Assembly: GCF_003002095.1 (NCBI RefSeq)
Contig: NZ_PVZC01000001.1
Location: 558,001 to 622,000 of the forward strand
DNA from: Allonocardiopsis opalescens
GTDB lineage: Bacteria; Actinomycetota; Actinomycetes; Streptosporangiales; Streptosporangiaceae
DNA length: 64,000 nt
Direction: 5' to 3'
Shown here: one piece after another, positions 7,809 to 15,346 of the stretch
How positions within the stretch are numbered: the first letter of the stretch is position 1
How the letters are laid out: each line of letters starts with the position of its first letter
Translations under genes and position numbers: made by a program
Notes under the pieces: model-generated
Databases searched by the model: none
What the model was told of the DNA's origin: nothing
Seen by the model: the letters and a program-made list of their open reading frames with translations, nothing else

Positions 7809-9879
7809 CCACGATCACGACCCTTCCCTCCCAGTCCGGGTTCTCGCTCAGCAACTCCTCGACGTCCTGGCGGGCCTCCGGAGACAGGCCGCGCGGGTCG
7901 ATCATCACGTTCTCGCCGTTGGCGAGTTCGTCGTTGACCTCGTTCATGAAGGTCTCGCGATCGTACCGGCCCCGCTGGTTCGGCGGCATCGGCTGCCCGC
8001 CGACGCGCGGAGCGTCGGTCGGGAACAGGTCCCGGGGCCCCTTCACGTCCCATGGCTGCCCGTTCGCGTCGACGAAGTCACCCTGGTCACGCTGGAACGC
8101 GGGATCGGAGTTGTCCAGTTCGGCCCGCTCGAGCGGCCCCGGGGCCACGCCCTGGTTCTCGGCGGCGAGGGCGACCTCGGCCTCCCTACGGGCCGCGGCC
8201 TCGACCCGCGGGGTCCGGCGGGTGTCGCCGCCCGCCGGGTCTTCCATCAGCTCCTGGATCCGCTGCTCGTACTCGGGCGTGCCGGGCGCCGGGGGCCGGT
8301 AGCAGTCGTCGCCGTCGGCGTTGGTGTTGTGCACCAGCAGGGCGTCCGCGCCGGTGCCGACATGGTAGGTGTGCAGGTCGGCGACGGTGAGGTTGTGGAC
8401 GGTCCGGTCGGCGGTCCAGTGGTCGACGGCGGTGATCTGGGCCCAGGTGCCGGACGAGGTCTGGAGCCGGGCGCCGGGCCGCAGGTCGGCGGCGTCGGTC
8501 CACTCGGCGGCCCCGGGGAGCCAGAAGGGGTGGCCCGCCGTGGCGGTGAGGGTGTCGGCGCCGTCGTCGGTCTGGACGGTGACGGTGACGAGGTCCTTCT
8601 CGCCGGTGCCGGTGATGAGGTCGGTGACCTGGCGGGCGCCCTCCTGGCCGGTGAGGGGGTCGGCGGCCCAGACGAGGTCGCCTACCGCGATGTCCTCGAT
8701 GGGGGCGTGGGTGCCGTCGGCGAGCAGGACGGGGGTGCCGGGCAGGAAGCTGTTGGGGAGCGGGCAGGCGAGGCTGTCGTCGGGCTCCTCCTCCTGGTCC
8801 TGGTCCTGGTCGTCGTCCTGGTCCGAGTCGGAGTCGTTGCGGTTATTGCCATCGGGCAGGTTGTTGAGGACGCGCGGGATCTTGGTGGCCTGGGTGCCCG
8901 GGATGAACCAGGAGCCGACGTTCCACACGGTGCGGCCGATGGCCTCGCCGTAGTCGCCGTTGGCCCAGGCTTCCGCGGACTCCTCGTCCCAGACCATCGT
9001 GGTCAGGGTGCCGACGGGGTCGTTCCACAGCGCCTCGCCGAGGTCGACGATGCCGCCGACGGTGTCCTCGACGAAGCCGCCGGGGTCGGTGATGATCTGC
9101 TCGCCGGTCTCCCACAGGCCGACGGCCTCGTCGGCGATGGCGCCGCCCAGGCCGCCGAAGAAGCCGCCGACCTGGTCGAGTCCGTCGGTGAACCAGTTGC
9201 CGCCGTCGTCCCCGCCGCCGTCGTCCCCGCCGTCACCGTCTCCGCCGTCCCCGTCGCCTTCTCCGTCCCCGCCCGGGTCGTCGGAATCCTGGCCCCCATC
9301 GGGGGCGTTCGCGAGGTCGCCGCCCTCCTCCCCGCCGTTGAACAGCTGGTCCACGGCCTCGGTGACCTGGGGCTGGACGACGGGGAACGCGGCGGCGAGC
9401 CCGACGATCAGCGCGCCCGCCAGCACGATCACGGCGGCGTACTCGATGACGCTGGCGCCGCGCTGGGGGTCGTGCAGCCGCTGGAGCAGGCCGGGGCGGC
9501 GCCGCACCGGGCGGGCGCGCCCCGACAGGTGGGCACGGGAGCGGCGCAGCAGCACCAGTACCAGGACGAGGCCCGGCAGCAGCAGCTGGGTGACGGCCTG
9601 CCCCTCACCCTCGTCGAGGGTGCTCAGCGCGGTGAGCAGCTGCCAGGCCGACCAGCCGATGATCAGCCAGAACAGGGTGCGGCCTCCGGCGGCGAGCCGG
9701 AGGCCGAAGACGAGCGCGAGGACCCCGGGCAGCATCACCCACAGCAGGTAGCCGAGGGTCTCCCCGCTGAAGTCGGCCAGCAGCGCGCCGAACGACATCA
9801 GGAAGGTGAGACCGGCGAACACGAAGAGCAGGACTCGGGCCAGCCGCAGCCCGCGGGGGAGGGACGCCGCCATGATCAC
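7801..9879 (-). CDS. Polymorphic toxin: membrane/Flp-pilin-like N-terminus, Hint domain, nuclease-like C-terminus
   Basis: A 692-residue modular protein. Residues 13-111 hold about four hydrophobic segments. Residues 141-165 match a Flp-type pilin processing site (G141, then ASVIEY, with Glu at +5 and Tyr at +6) and its hydrophobic helix. Next come an Asp/Gly-rich linker (185-228), a helical pre-toxin region (229-340) and an acidic Asp/Gln linker. A Hint domain (about 377-518) has NSFLPGTPVLLADG, GHPFW and the terminal VHN. The tip (519-692) contains DFVDANGQPWDVKGP, a pattern expected of PD-(D/E)xK nucleases. Hint domains of this class autocleave to release the tip. GTG 9879 or ATG 9873 starts it; AAAGG is upstream. 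The pentapeptide gene overlaps its stop. Confidence 0.82.
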   Translation of the reverse strand: MIMAASLPRGLRLARVLLFVFAGLTFLMSFGALLADFSGETLGYLLWVMLPGVLALVFGLRLAAGGRTLFWLIIGWSAWQLLTALSTLDEGEGQAVTQLLLPGLVLVLVLLRRSRAHLSGRARPVRRRPGLLQRLHDPQRGASVIEYAAVIVLAGALIVGLAAAFPVVQPQVTEAVDQLFNGGEEGGDLANAPDGGQDSDDPGGDGEGDGDGGDGDGGDDGGGDDGGNWFTDGLDQVGGFFGGLGGAIADEAVGLWETGEQIITDPGGFVEDTVGGIVDLGEALWNDPVGTLTTMVWDEESAEAWANGDYGEAIGRTVWNVGSWFIPGTQATKIPRVLNNLPDGNNRNDSDSDQDDDQDQDQEEEPDDSLACPLPNSFLPGTPVLLADGTHAPIEDIAVGDLVWAADPLTGQEGARQVTDLITGTGEKDLVTVTVQTDDGADTLTATAGHPFWLPGAAEWTDAADLRPGARLQTSSGTWAQITAVDHWTADRTVHNLTVADLHTYHVGTGADALLVHNTNADGDDCYRPPAPGTPEYEQRIQELMEDPAGGDTRRTPRVEAAARREAEVALAAENQGVAPGPLERAELDNSDPAFQRDQGDFVDANGQPWDVKGPRDLFPTDAPRVGGQPMPPNQRGRYDRETFMNEVNDELANGENVMIDPRGLSPEARQDVEELLSENPDWEGRVVIVDV

Positions 9880-9910
9880 CTACGCCTTTCCGGCTTGCGG
9901 TGACATTATC

Positions 9911-9936
9911 GACGCGGACCGGCCCCGGTGCGTTCC
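9911..9936 (-). promoter_or_regulatory. ECF-sigma-like promoter for the toxin operon
   Basis: On the - strand GGAAC (9936-9932) and CGTC (9914-9911) are separated by 17 bases, the arrangement recognised by many group 4 (ECF) sigma factors. GATAAT follows directly. The inferred start of transcription is about 30 bases before the toxin start codon, with AAAGG between them. Seen as a motif only; no sigma gene is nearby. Confidence 0.45.
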
Positions 9937-10010
9937 GCTGCCGGTGCCCTATTTTGTTGATCTTTGGTGCTCTCCGCCCTATATCACAGGCGGTCCGGAC
10001 GGCCGCGCGC

Positions 10011-11222
10011 TCAGTCCCGCGCCCCCTCGGCCTCCGCCAGGTCGACGAAGCCGAGGTGGTCCAGCAGCAGTTCCACCCGGGGCAGGTTGACGTGCGGCGC
10101 GCGGGCGGCCTCGACGAAGCCGCGGGTGACGCGCTCGTCGTTGAGCACGCGGAAGTCGCAGCCGCGGCCCAGTTCGTTCTCCCAGAGCTTGACCGCCTTG
10201 AACTGCGGATAGCGCTCCAGCACGGACGGGATCGCGCGGTACCAGTCGGCGGTCGCCTCCGGTCCGCCCGGCAGCGGGGTGGTGCCCATCTCGCCGATCA
10301 TGATCGGCTTCCCGGCGTCGATCCCGTGCCGCTCGCCGTGGGCGTGCATCCACTCGTACAGCGGCAGCACGGAGTCGGCGAAGCTCTGCACGTGGTCCCA
10401 CTGGGGCTGCTGGTCGCAGCCGGTCATGTTGTAGCCCTCCCAGCTCAGCCAGTCCACGTAGCCGTTGCCGGGCCACAGGCGGGGCAGCCGGTCGAAGTTG
10501 TCCGGCCAGCCCGTCACGTTCCACACCCACACGACCTCGTCGGCGCCCTCCTCCCGGTACAGGTCCACGATGTGCCGCCAGGCGAGGGTGAACTCGCGGG
10601 GGGTGCCGCGCCGGTTGTAGCGCTGGTCGGCGTCGGCCTCGTGGTCGAAGGTGACGAAGGCGGGCAGGCCGAGGTCGGCGAAGTTGCGGGCCTGCGCGCG
10701 CAGCGACTCGTCGAACTCGCCGTCGATGATCTGCCGGTAGCGCACCGCCGGGTGGCCGGACTGGCGGAAGCGGCGCGCCTCGATGTTGAGGTGGATGATG
10801 CGGCCGTCGAGGGCCGCCTGCCGCTCGTGCTCGGCGGGCAGCGCGGCCTGGTCCACGCCGTGCCAGTAGTAGACGATGTCCAGCCGGCGGCCCATCGCCT
10901 CCTCCAGCGGCCCGACGTCGTCGCGGTAGGGGCTCGCGCCCCACCAGGCGCCGCAGGACGGTTCGAGGATGTCGTTGACGGCGCACTCGGTGTGCGGGGA
11001 GGGGCTGGGCGCGGCGGCGGGCGCGGCCGCGGTGCCGGTCGGCGGGGCGGCGGAGGGCTCCGCCGGGACGGGCGGGGCCGGCGGCGGGGCGTCCGGCCCG
11101 GTCTCCCCGCAGGCGGTGGCGAGCGCGATCGACAGGGCGCCGCCGCAGGCGAGCAGCCGCCGGTACCGGCGGCGCACGCGGTCCCGGGCGCTCCTGCCGA
11201 GTCGGTGTCCGTCCCGAACCAT
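10011..11222 (-). CDS. GH26-like glycoside hydrolase, predicted lipoprotein
   Basis: A 403-residue protein with an Arg-rich N-terminus, a short hydrophobic stretch and a lipobox ending in LATAC, then a Pro/Ala linker. It is probably anchored outside the membrane. The remainder looks like a GH26 barrel (mannanase/related endoglycanase): FDHEADA and IMIGEMGTT carry the likely acid/base and nucleophile glutamates, with WHGVDQAAL and WEGYN blocks. ATG 11222 has a strong GGAGGTGA. It is the most distal - strand gene of the polysaccharide cluster, so it may trim or release the polymer; the substrate is unknown. Confidence 0.72.
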   Translation of the reverse strand: MVRDGHRLGRSARDRVRRRYRRLLACGGALSIALATACGETGPDAPPPAPPVPAEPSAAPPTGTAAAPAAAPSPSPHTECAVNDILEPSCGAWWGASPYRDDVGPLEEAMGRRLDIVYYWHGVDQAALPAEHERQAALDGRIIHLNIEARRFRQSGHPAVRYRQIIDGEFDESLRAQARNFADLGLPAFVTFDHEADADQRYNRRGTPREFTLAWRHIVDLYREEGADEVVWVWNVTGWPDNFDRLPRLWPGNGYVDWLSWEGYNMTGCDQQPQWDHVQSFADSVLPLYEWMHAHGERHGIDAGKPIMIGEMGTTPLPGGPEATADWYRAIPSVLERYPQFKAVKLWENELGRGCDFRVLNDERVTRGFVEAARAPHVNLPRVELLLDHLGFVDLAEAEGARD

Positions 11223-11241
11223 GACGCAGAGTCACCTCCGG

Positions 11242-11260
11242 TCCCGAGGCGGTCTCGGGA
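11242..11260. promoter_or_regulatory. Inverted repeat in front of the GH26 gene
   Basis: TCCCGAG (11242-11248) and CTCGGGA (11254-11260) form a perfect 7-bp stem with a 5-base loop, immediately upstream of the GH26 ribosome-binding site. It may be an operator or an attenuating hairpin. The 137-bp gap between the sulfotransferase stop and this gene holds nothing else clear. Confidence 0.35.
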
Positions 11261-11359
11261 TGTGTGGGTACCTGCGTCCAGTTTCGGCGCTAACCGCCCT
11301 TGTGCGCTGCACCTGCATGCTGCTGGCGGGTCGCGGCGGCCGCGGTGCGGCCGTTCCGG

Positions 11360-12169
11360 TCAGGAGGCCATGGAGGTGACGGATTGTGACATAGTGGTGC
11401 GCGGCTCGGCCAGTTCGGCGGAGTCGATCCGGTAGCCGAAGGCGCCGGCGGTGGCGTCGAAGCGCTCCCGCAGCCGGTCCATGGTGCGGCCGCTCACCGG
11501 CCAGCGCCGCTCCAGCGCGCCCGCGTCGGGGCCGGAGGGCACGATGCGGCGCGCGGCGCCGCCGAGGGGGTGCCCGCCGAGCCGCAGCCGGGCGCACAGC
11601 CCGCTGAGGACCCGCTCGGGTTCGGCGAGCAGGTCCTCGTAGCGGACCACCTCATAGCGCCGCACGTGCGGGGCGTCGGACAGGAACAGCTCGTGGGCGG
11701 TCAGCCAGTGCTCCAGCAGCGACTGCATCGACGCGGTCCAGCGGCTGTGCCGGGTCTCGACGGAGACGGCGACGGGGTGCCGGACCATCAGCACGAACAC
11801 GGCGTCGGGGTAGAGCCGCTGGAGGAAGCGGGTCATCACCAGGTTGGGCGGGGCGGTCTCCACCAGCACCCGCTTGGACAGGTCCCAGTAGCGGCCCCAG
11901 TCGTGCAGGAGGCGCTGCGCGGCGGACCGCCTGACCAGCGGGCTGGACTCGGTGAGGTGCGCCTCGGCGTCGAAGCAGAACCGGCCGGCGCCGCCGTAGA
12001 CGGTGTCGGGCGGGTAGACGCTCTGGCGGTGCTCGGTGGAGTCCTCGGCGTCGGGGGTGCCGGCCAGGACGCTGACGTCGGGGTGGGCGGCGAGCGCATC
12101 GGACAGCTGGCAGGCGCCGCTGTGGTGCAGTCCGCCCACGAACACCAGGGTGTGCTGCGGGAGTCGCAT
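11360..12169 (-). CDS. PAPS-dependent sulfotransferase family protein
   Basis: A 269-residue P-loop sulfotransferase. The 5'-phosphosulfate-binding loop is GGLHHSGACQLSDAL near residue 12, a divergent form of the usual GxxRSGTT because the arginine is replaced by histidine. The 3'-phosphate site is VLMVRHPVAVSVETRHSRW, and RYEVVRYEDLLAEPE is the typical downstream block. It most likely transfers sulfate from PAPS to a sugar hydroxyl. It is the third sulfotransferase of the cluster and is 67 bases after the second. The start ATG 12169 has only a GAGAG site. Confidence 0.8.
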   Translation of the reverse strand: MRLPQHTLVFVGGLHHSGACQLSDALAAHPDVSVLAGTPDAEDSTEHRQSVYPPDTVYGGAGRFCFDAEAHLTESSPLVRRSAAQRLLHDWGRYWDLSKRVLVETAPPNLVMTRFLQRLYPDAVFVLMVRHPVAVSVETRHSRWTASMQSLLEHWLTAHELFLSDAPHVRRYEVVRYEDLLAEPERVLSGLCARLRLGGHPLGGAARRIVPSGPDAGALERRWPVSGRTMDRLRERFDATAGAFGYRIDSAELAEPRTTMSQSVTSMAS

Positions 12170-12236
12170 GATTCTCTCTTCGGCTGACCGTCCCGGCGGG
12201 CGGGACCTCGTTAAGCTTTCCCGCTGCGCGGCCGTC

Positions 12237-13205
12237 CTAACGCCCGTAGCCGTAGTACCGGCGCAGGGCGAAGGTGAGTGCGGACACCGTCACGCGGTCG
12301 CCCGGATCGAGGCGGTGGCGCCATTCGGCGTCCGGGCGCACGTCCACCCGGCCCGCGGTGAACCGCAGCGGGTTGCCGGACACGGTATGGGTGCTGGACA
12401 GGCAGGCGCTGTCGCGGGACTTCCCCTCGAACAGATCCGGCTGGCCACGATATCCGACCCATGCGGCCACCCGTGCCAGGGTGTCGGCGGGGGCGGCGGC
12501 GAAGTCCTCGTAGCGGATCCGCAGCACCGGGACGGGGAGGCGTCCGGAGGCGGCCAGGCACTCGAAGGCGAGGTTCTGCACGCACCAGTGCAGCGCGGTG
12601 GCGGCCGGGGAGCGGCGGGCCATGAACTGCTCGGGGCTGCTCGGGCGGGCGTCGGGCCGCCGCACCGACTTGCCCCAGGCGTGCGCGGCGGCGCGCGGGT
12701 CGCGCACCACGTGCAGGACGCGGAGCCGGATGCCGGGGTCCAGCCGAAGGCAGGCGGCGAGGGAGGCGTGCTTGCTGGAGTCGATGAGCAGGTCGGCGCC
12801 GCTGACCTCGGCGGCGGCCAGGTACAGGCGCCGGTAGAGGTCGGTGTAGGCGCGCAGCCGGGCGGCGCGGGCCGCCGGGGGGCGGGCGCGCAGCAGGCCG
12901 GGCAGCCGGCGGGTGCGGTCGACCTCGTCCTTGAGGTCGAGCACGGCGTCGGCGTCCAGGCGGTGCCAGCCGCCGAAGGCCAGCTCGCCGACCTTGGTCC
13001 AGAACGGGCAGGCCGAGAAGGCGTCGCCGCAGCCGCAGGGCTCGTCGTCGATCAGGGCGCGCCGCCACATGTGCACGAGCTCGCCCAGCGGTGTGCAGCC
13101 GGGGAGTTCGCCCAGCAGCCGTTCCAGCAGGGTGCTGCCGCTGCGGCCGAGGCCGCCCACGTACAGCACCAGCGGCGGCGGCGCGGATCCGGCGGGCCCG
13201 TCCAC
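12237..13205 (-). CDS. PAPS-dependent sulfotransferase family protein
   Basis: A 322-residue sulfotransferase with the phosphosulfate loop GGLGRSGSTLLERLL, the 3'-phosphate motif VLHVVRDPRAAAHAWGKS and the PVLRIRYEDFAA block. A cysteine-rich piece (EPCGCGDAFSACPFW) after the first helix is common in actinobacterial members. GTG 13205 begins two bases past the stop of the upstream glycosyltransferase, so they are co-translated. The open frame continues upstream only because of base composition. Likely to sulfate the exopolysaccharide or its lipid-linked precursor in the cytosol. Confidence 0.85.
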   Translation of the reverse strand: MDGPAGSAPPPLVLYVGGLGRSGSTLLERLLGELPGCTPLGELVHMWRRALIDDEPCGCGDAFSACPFWTKVGELAFGGWHRLDADAVLDLKDEVDRTRRLPGLLRARPPAARAARLRAYTDLYRRLYLAAAEVSGADLLIDSSKHASLAACLRLDPGIRLRVLHVVRDPRAAAHAWGKSVRRPDARPSSPEQFMARRSPAATALHWCVQNLAFECLAASGRLPVPVLRIRYEDFAAAPADTLARVAAWVGYRGQPDLFEGKSRDSACLSSTHTVSGNPLRFTAGRVDVRPDAEWRHRLDPGDRVTVSALTFALRRYYGYGR

Positions 13206-13207
13206 GG

Positions 13208-14689
13208 CTACACCCCCCGCCCGCGGCGGTGCAGCGCGCGCAGCACCGCGTCGGGGCTGAGGCCGCACAGCACGGCCAGGGCGAGGTGGGCGCGGGCCTC
13301 GGCCGGGCGGGTGCGCAGGGTGCGGCCGACCCAGCGCAGCGCTTCGCGGCGCTCGCCGCGCGCCGCCTCGGCGAAGGCGATCTGCCCGGTGACGCGGGCC
13401 AGGCCGCGCCGCTGGAGCCGGAGCTCCGGATGGCGGTCGAGCAGCCAGCGCAGCGCGCCGGAGACGGTCTCCCAGCGTCCGGAGAAGTAGGAGCGGGCGT
13501 GCCAGCGCACCTGCACGCCGATCTCGGGCACGTTGCGCACGGGGGCCTGCCGCGCGGCGCGCAGCAGGAACTCGTAGTCCTCCGCGTAGCTGCCCGGGAT
13601 GTCCTCGGCCACCAGCCCGACGCCGCCGCGCACCGCCGAGGTGCGCAGCAGGAAGGTGGAGGGGTGCAGTTCGGTGAGCCGGGAGCGCAGCAGCTCGGCC
13701 AGGGTGACCTGGGCGGTGTCCAGGCTGCGCTCGGCCGTCGTGTCGCCGTAGCGGATCCTGATCCCGCAGCACACCAGCTGCGCGTCGGGGTCGGCGGCCA
13801 GTACGCCGACCTGGCGGCGCAGTTTGCCGGGCAGCCACAGGTCGTCGTCGTCGCAGAAGGCGACCAGCTCGGTGGCGGCGGCCAGCAGACCGGTGTTGCG
13901 CGCCCCGGCCAGGCCGGGTGTCCTGGCGTTGACCAGCACGGAGGTGCTGCGCGGCGGCGATCCCCCGCGTGCGGCCAGCGAGGGGTCGGGGGCGCACTGG
14001 TCGTGCACGACCAGGCAGTGCACCCCGCCGGGGTAGTCCTGCGCCCAGACGGAGTCCAGCGCGTCGCGCAGCAGCCGGGGGCGGTCGCGGGTCGGGATCA
14101 CCACGGTCACGTCGGGCCGGCGCCCGGCCGGCGCGGCGGGGGCGGGTGCGGTTGCCGGCGGGGGCGCGGGCCTGCGGGTGGCGACCAGCGTGTCGATCAG
14201 CCGTCCGGCGCGCTCGGCGGCGTCCCGCGGCCCGGCGCCCGCCGCGGGCGGCTCGGCGCGGAAGTCGGCGGGGGAGGTGAGCGCCTTGTCGACGGCGGCC
14301 CGCAGCTCCTCCTCGCCGTCGCAGGCGTGCACCAGGCCCTCGGCGGACATCCGGGCGACGAAGCGCAGCTGGTGGTCGTCGACGTGCTCGCCGCGGCGGG
14401 GGTCGCGGGGGACGACGATGGGCAGCCGCCCGGCCCGGCGCGCCTCGGTGATGGTGGCGGGCCCGCCGTGGCAGACCACCGCGGCGGCCTGCTCCATGGC
14501 GGCGCGCAGCTCGGCGTGGTCGAGGTAGGCGCGGCCCCGGGCGTGCCGGGGCGGCGGCGCGGAGCCGTGCTGCACCAGGACGTCGATCCCGGGGTGCCGC
14601 TCGGCGATCCGGTCGGCCCAGGCGGCCAGCCGGCGGAAGGGGTGGAAGTCGGTGCCGACGGTGACCAGCACCAGGGGGCGCGGGCTCAC
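13208..14689 (-). CDS. Fused glycosyltransferase: Alg13/GT28-C-like domain plus GT2 domain
   Basis: A 493-residue protein with two catalytic units. Residues 1-170 resemble Alg13/PssE/EpsF (LVLVTVGTDFHPF, VLVQHG, AVVCHGGPATITEARRAG, DDHQ), which bind the UDP-sugar and need an Alg14-like membrane partner. After a Pro/Ala linker (171-190), residues 193-400 are a family 2 glycosyltransferase (VTVVIPTRDRP, DSVWAQDYPG, FCDDDDLW). The GTG start overlaps the Alg14-like gene by GTGA (14686-14689). The two modules could add successive sugars of the repeat unit. Such a fusion is unusual; Alg13-like subunits normally stand alone. Confidence 0.85.
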   Translation of the reverse strand: MSPRPLVLVTVGTDFHPFRRLAAWADRIAERHPGIDVLVQHGSAPPPRHARGRAYLDHAELRAAMEQAAAVVCHGGPATITEARRAGRLPIVVPRDPRRGEHVDDHQLRFVARMSAEGLVHACDGEEELRAAVDKALTSPADFRAEPPAAGAGPRDAAERAGRLIDTLVATRRPAPPPATAPAPAAPAGRRPDVTVVIPTRDRPRLLRDALDSVWAQDYPGGVHCLVVHDQCAPDPSLAARGGSPPRSTSVLVNARTPGLAGARNTGLLAAATELVAFCDDDDLWLPGKLRRQVGVLAADPDAQLVCCGIRIRYGDTTAERSLDTAQVTLAELLRSRLTELHPSTFLLRTSAVRGGVGLVAEDIPGSYAEDYEFLLRAARQAPVRNVPEIGVQVRWHARSYFSGRWETVSGALRWLLDRHPELRLQRRGLARVTGQIAFAEAARGERREALRWVGRTLRTRPAEARAHLALAVLCGLSPDAVLRALHRRGRGV

Positions 14690-15141
14690 AGCAGCGGCCC
14701 GACGTGGACGGCGCGCGGCAGGAAGTCGAGCTGGCCGGGCCACTGCACCAGGTGCAGGGAGGTGAACGGGGCGCACAGCCGGGTGGTGAGGGTGGGCGCG
14801 TCGATCCGGTCGTAGACCTCGATGTAGACGGTCGGGACGCCCAGCAGCCGGGCCAGCACGAAGAACGGGAAGGCGACGGCCGCGCCGGTGGTCACCACCA
14901 CGTCGGGCCGCTCGCGGCGCAGGGTGCGCCAGGCCAGGGCGGTGTTGCGGAGCAGGTTGGGCAGGTCGCGGGTGGTGGGGTGGTGTGCCCAGACCACCGT
15001 CTCGCCGGCCAGCGCGGAGACCGCGTCGGCGGTCCGGAAGGTCACCCAGGTGCGTCGCCGCGCCCGCCACCAGGGGCGCAGGGCGAGCAGCTGGCTGAGG
15101 TGCCCGCCGCTGGAGGCGACGAACAGGGCGTGGACGGGCAT
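14686..15141 (-). CDS. Alg14/PssD-like glycosyltransferase membrane subunit
   Basis: A 151-residue protein matching the usual length of the Alg14/EpsE/PssD family: FVASSGGHLSQLLAL at the N-terminus, VVWAHHPTTRDLPNLLRN, VVTTGAAVAFPFFVLARLLG and YIEVYDRIDAPTLT. These proteins anchor and complete the Alg13-like catalytic subunit, here the N-terminal half of the next gene, which starts inside its stop codon. ATG 15141 has AAAGG six bases upstream; the frame is open further back without support. A 205-bp gap precedes it, so a separate promoter is possible. Confidence 0.85.
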   Translation of the reverse strand: MPVHALFVASSGGHLSQLLALRPWWRARRRTWVTFRTADAVSALAGETVVWAHHPTTRDLPNLLRNTALAWRTLRRERPDVVVTTGAAVAFPFFVLARLLGVPTVYIEVYDRIDAPTLTTRLCAPFTSLHLVQWPGQLDFLPRAVHVGPLL

Positions 15142-15255
15142 CGGGGGCCTTTCGGTGGCGTGGCGTCGGCGGCGCGCGGGTGCGGGTGCCCGGCGGGCCG
15201 GTCCGGGCGGCCGGAGCCCGGACCGGCGGTTCGCGTGGAGCGACAAGGCCGCAGC

Positions 15256-15278
15256 TGTGTGTAGTCACACGATCACAC
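15256..15278. promoter_or_regulatory. Clustered TCACAC/GTGTG motifs in the mid-cluster gap
   Basis: TCACAC occurs at 15265-15270 and 15273-15278 (8-base period), next to TGTGTGT at 15256-15262, inside the only long gap (15142-15346) of the polysaccharide - strand run. The site lies just upstream of an AT-rich patch and could regulate the distal half of the cluster. No protein can be assigned. Confidence 0.3.
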
Positions 15279-15346
15279 AAGGTCATATTGCCATGCTCGG
15301 GGCCGGGTGTCCGGTGTTTGGCCGCACGGGCGGCCGCAGCGCCGCC

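Noticed and set aside
5399-9879. Insertion sequence or phage border around the toxin island
   Set aside because: No transposase, integrase, terminal inverted repeats or tRNA attachment site is visible; the only repeats are the SUKH leaders.
7063-9903. Long open frame on the + strand opposite the toxin and pentapeptide genes
   Set aside because: Its translation is low-complexity Val/Gly/Ala with no family signal; it mirrors the codon bias of the - strand genes.
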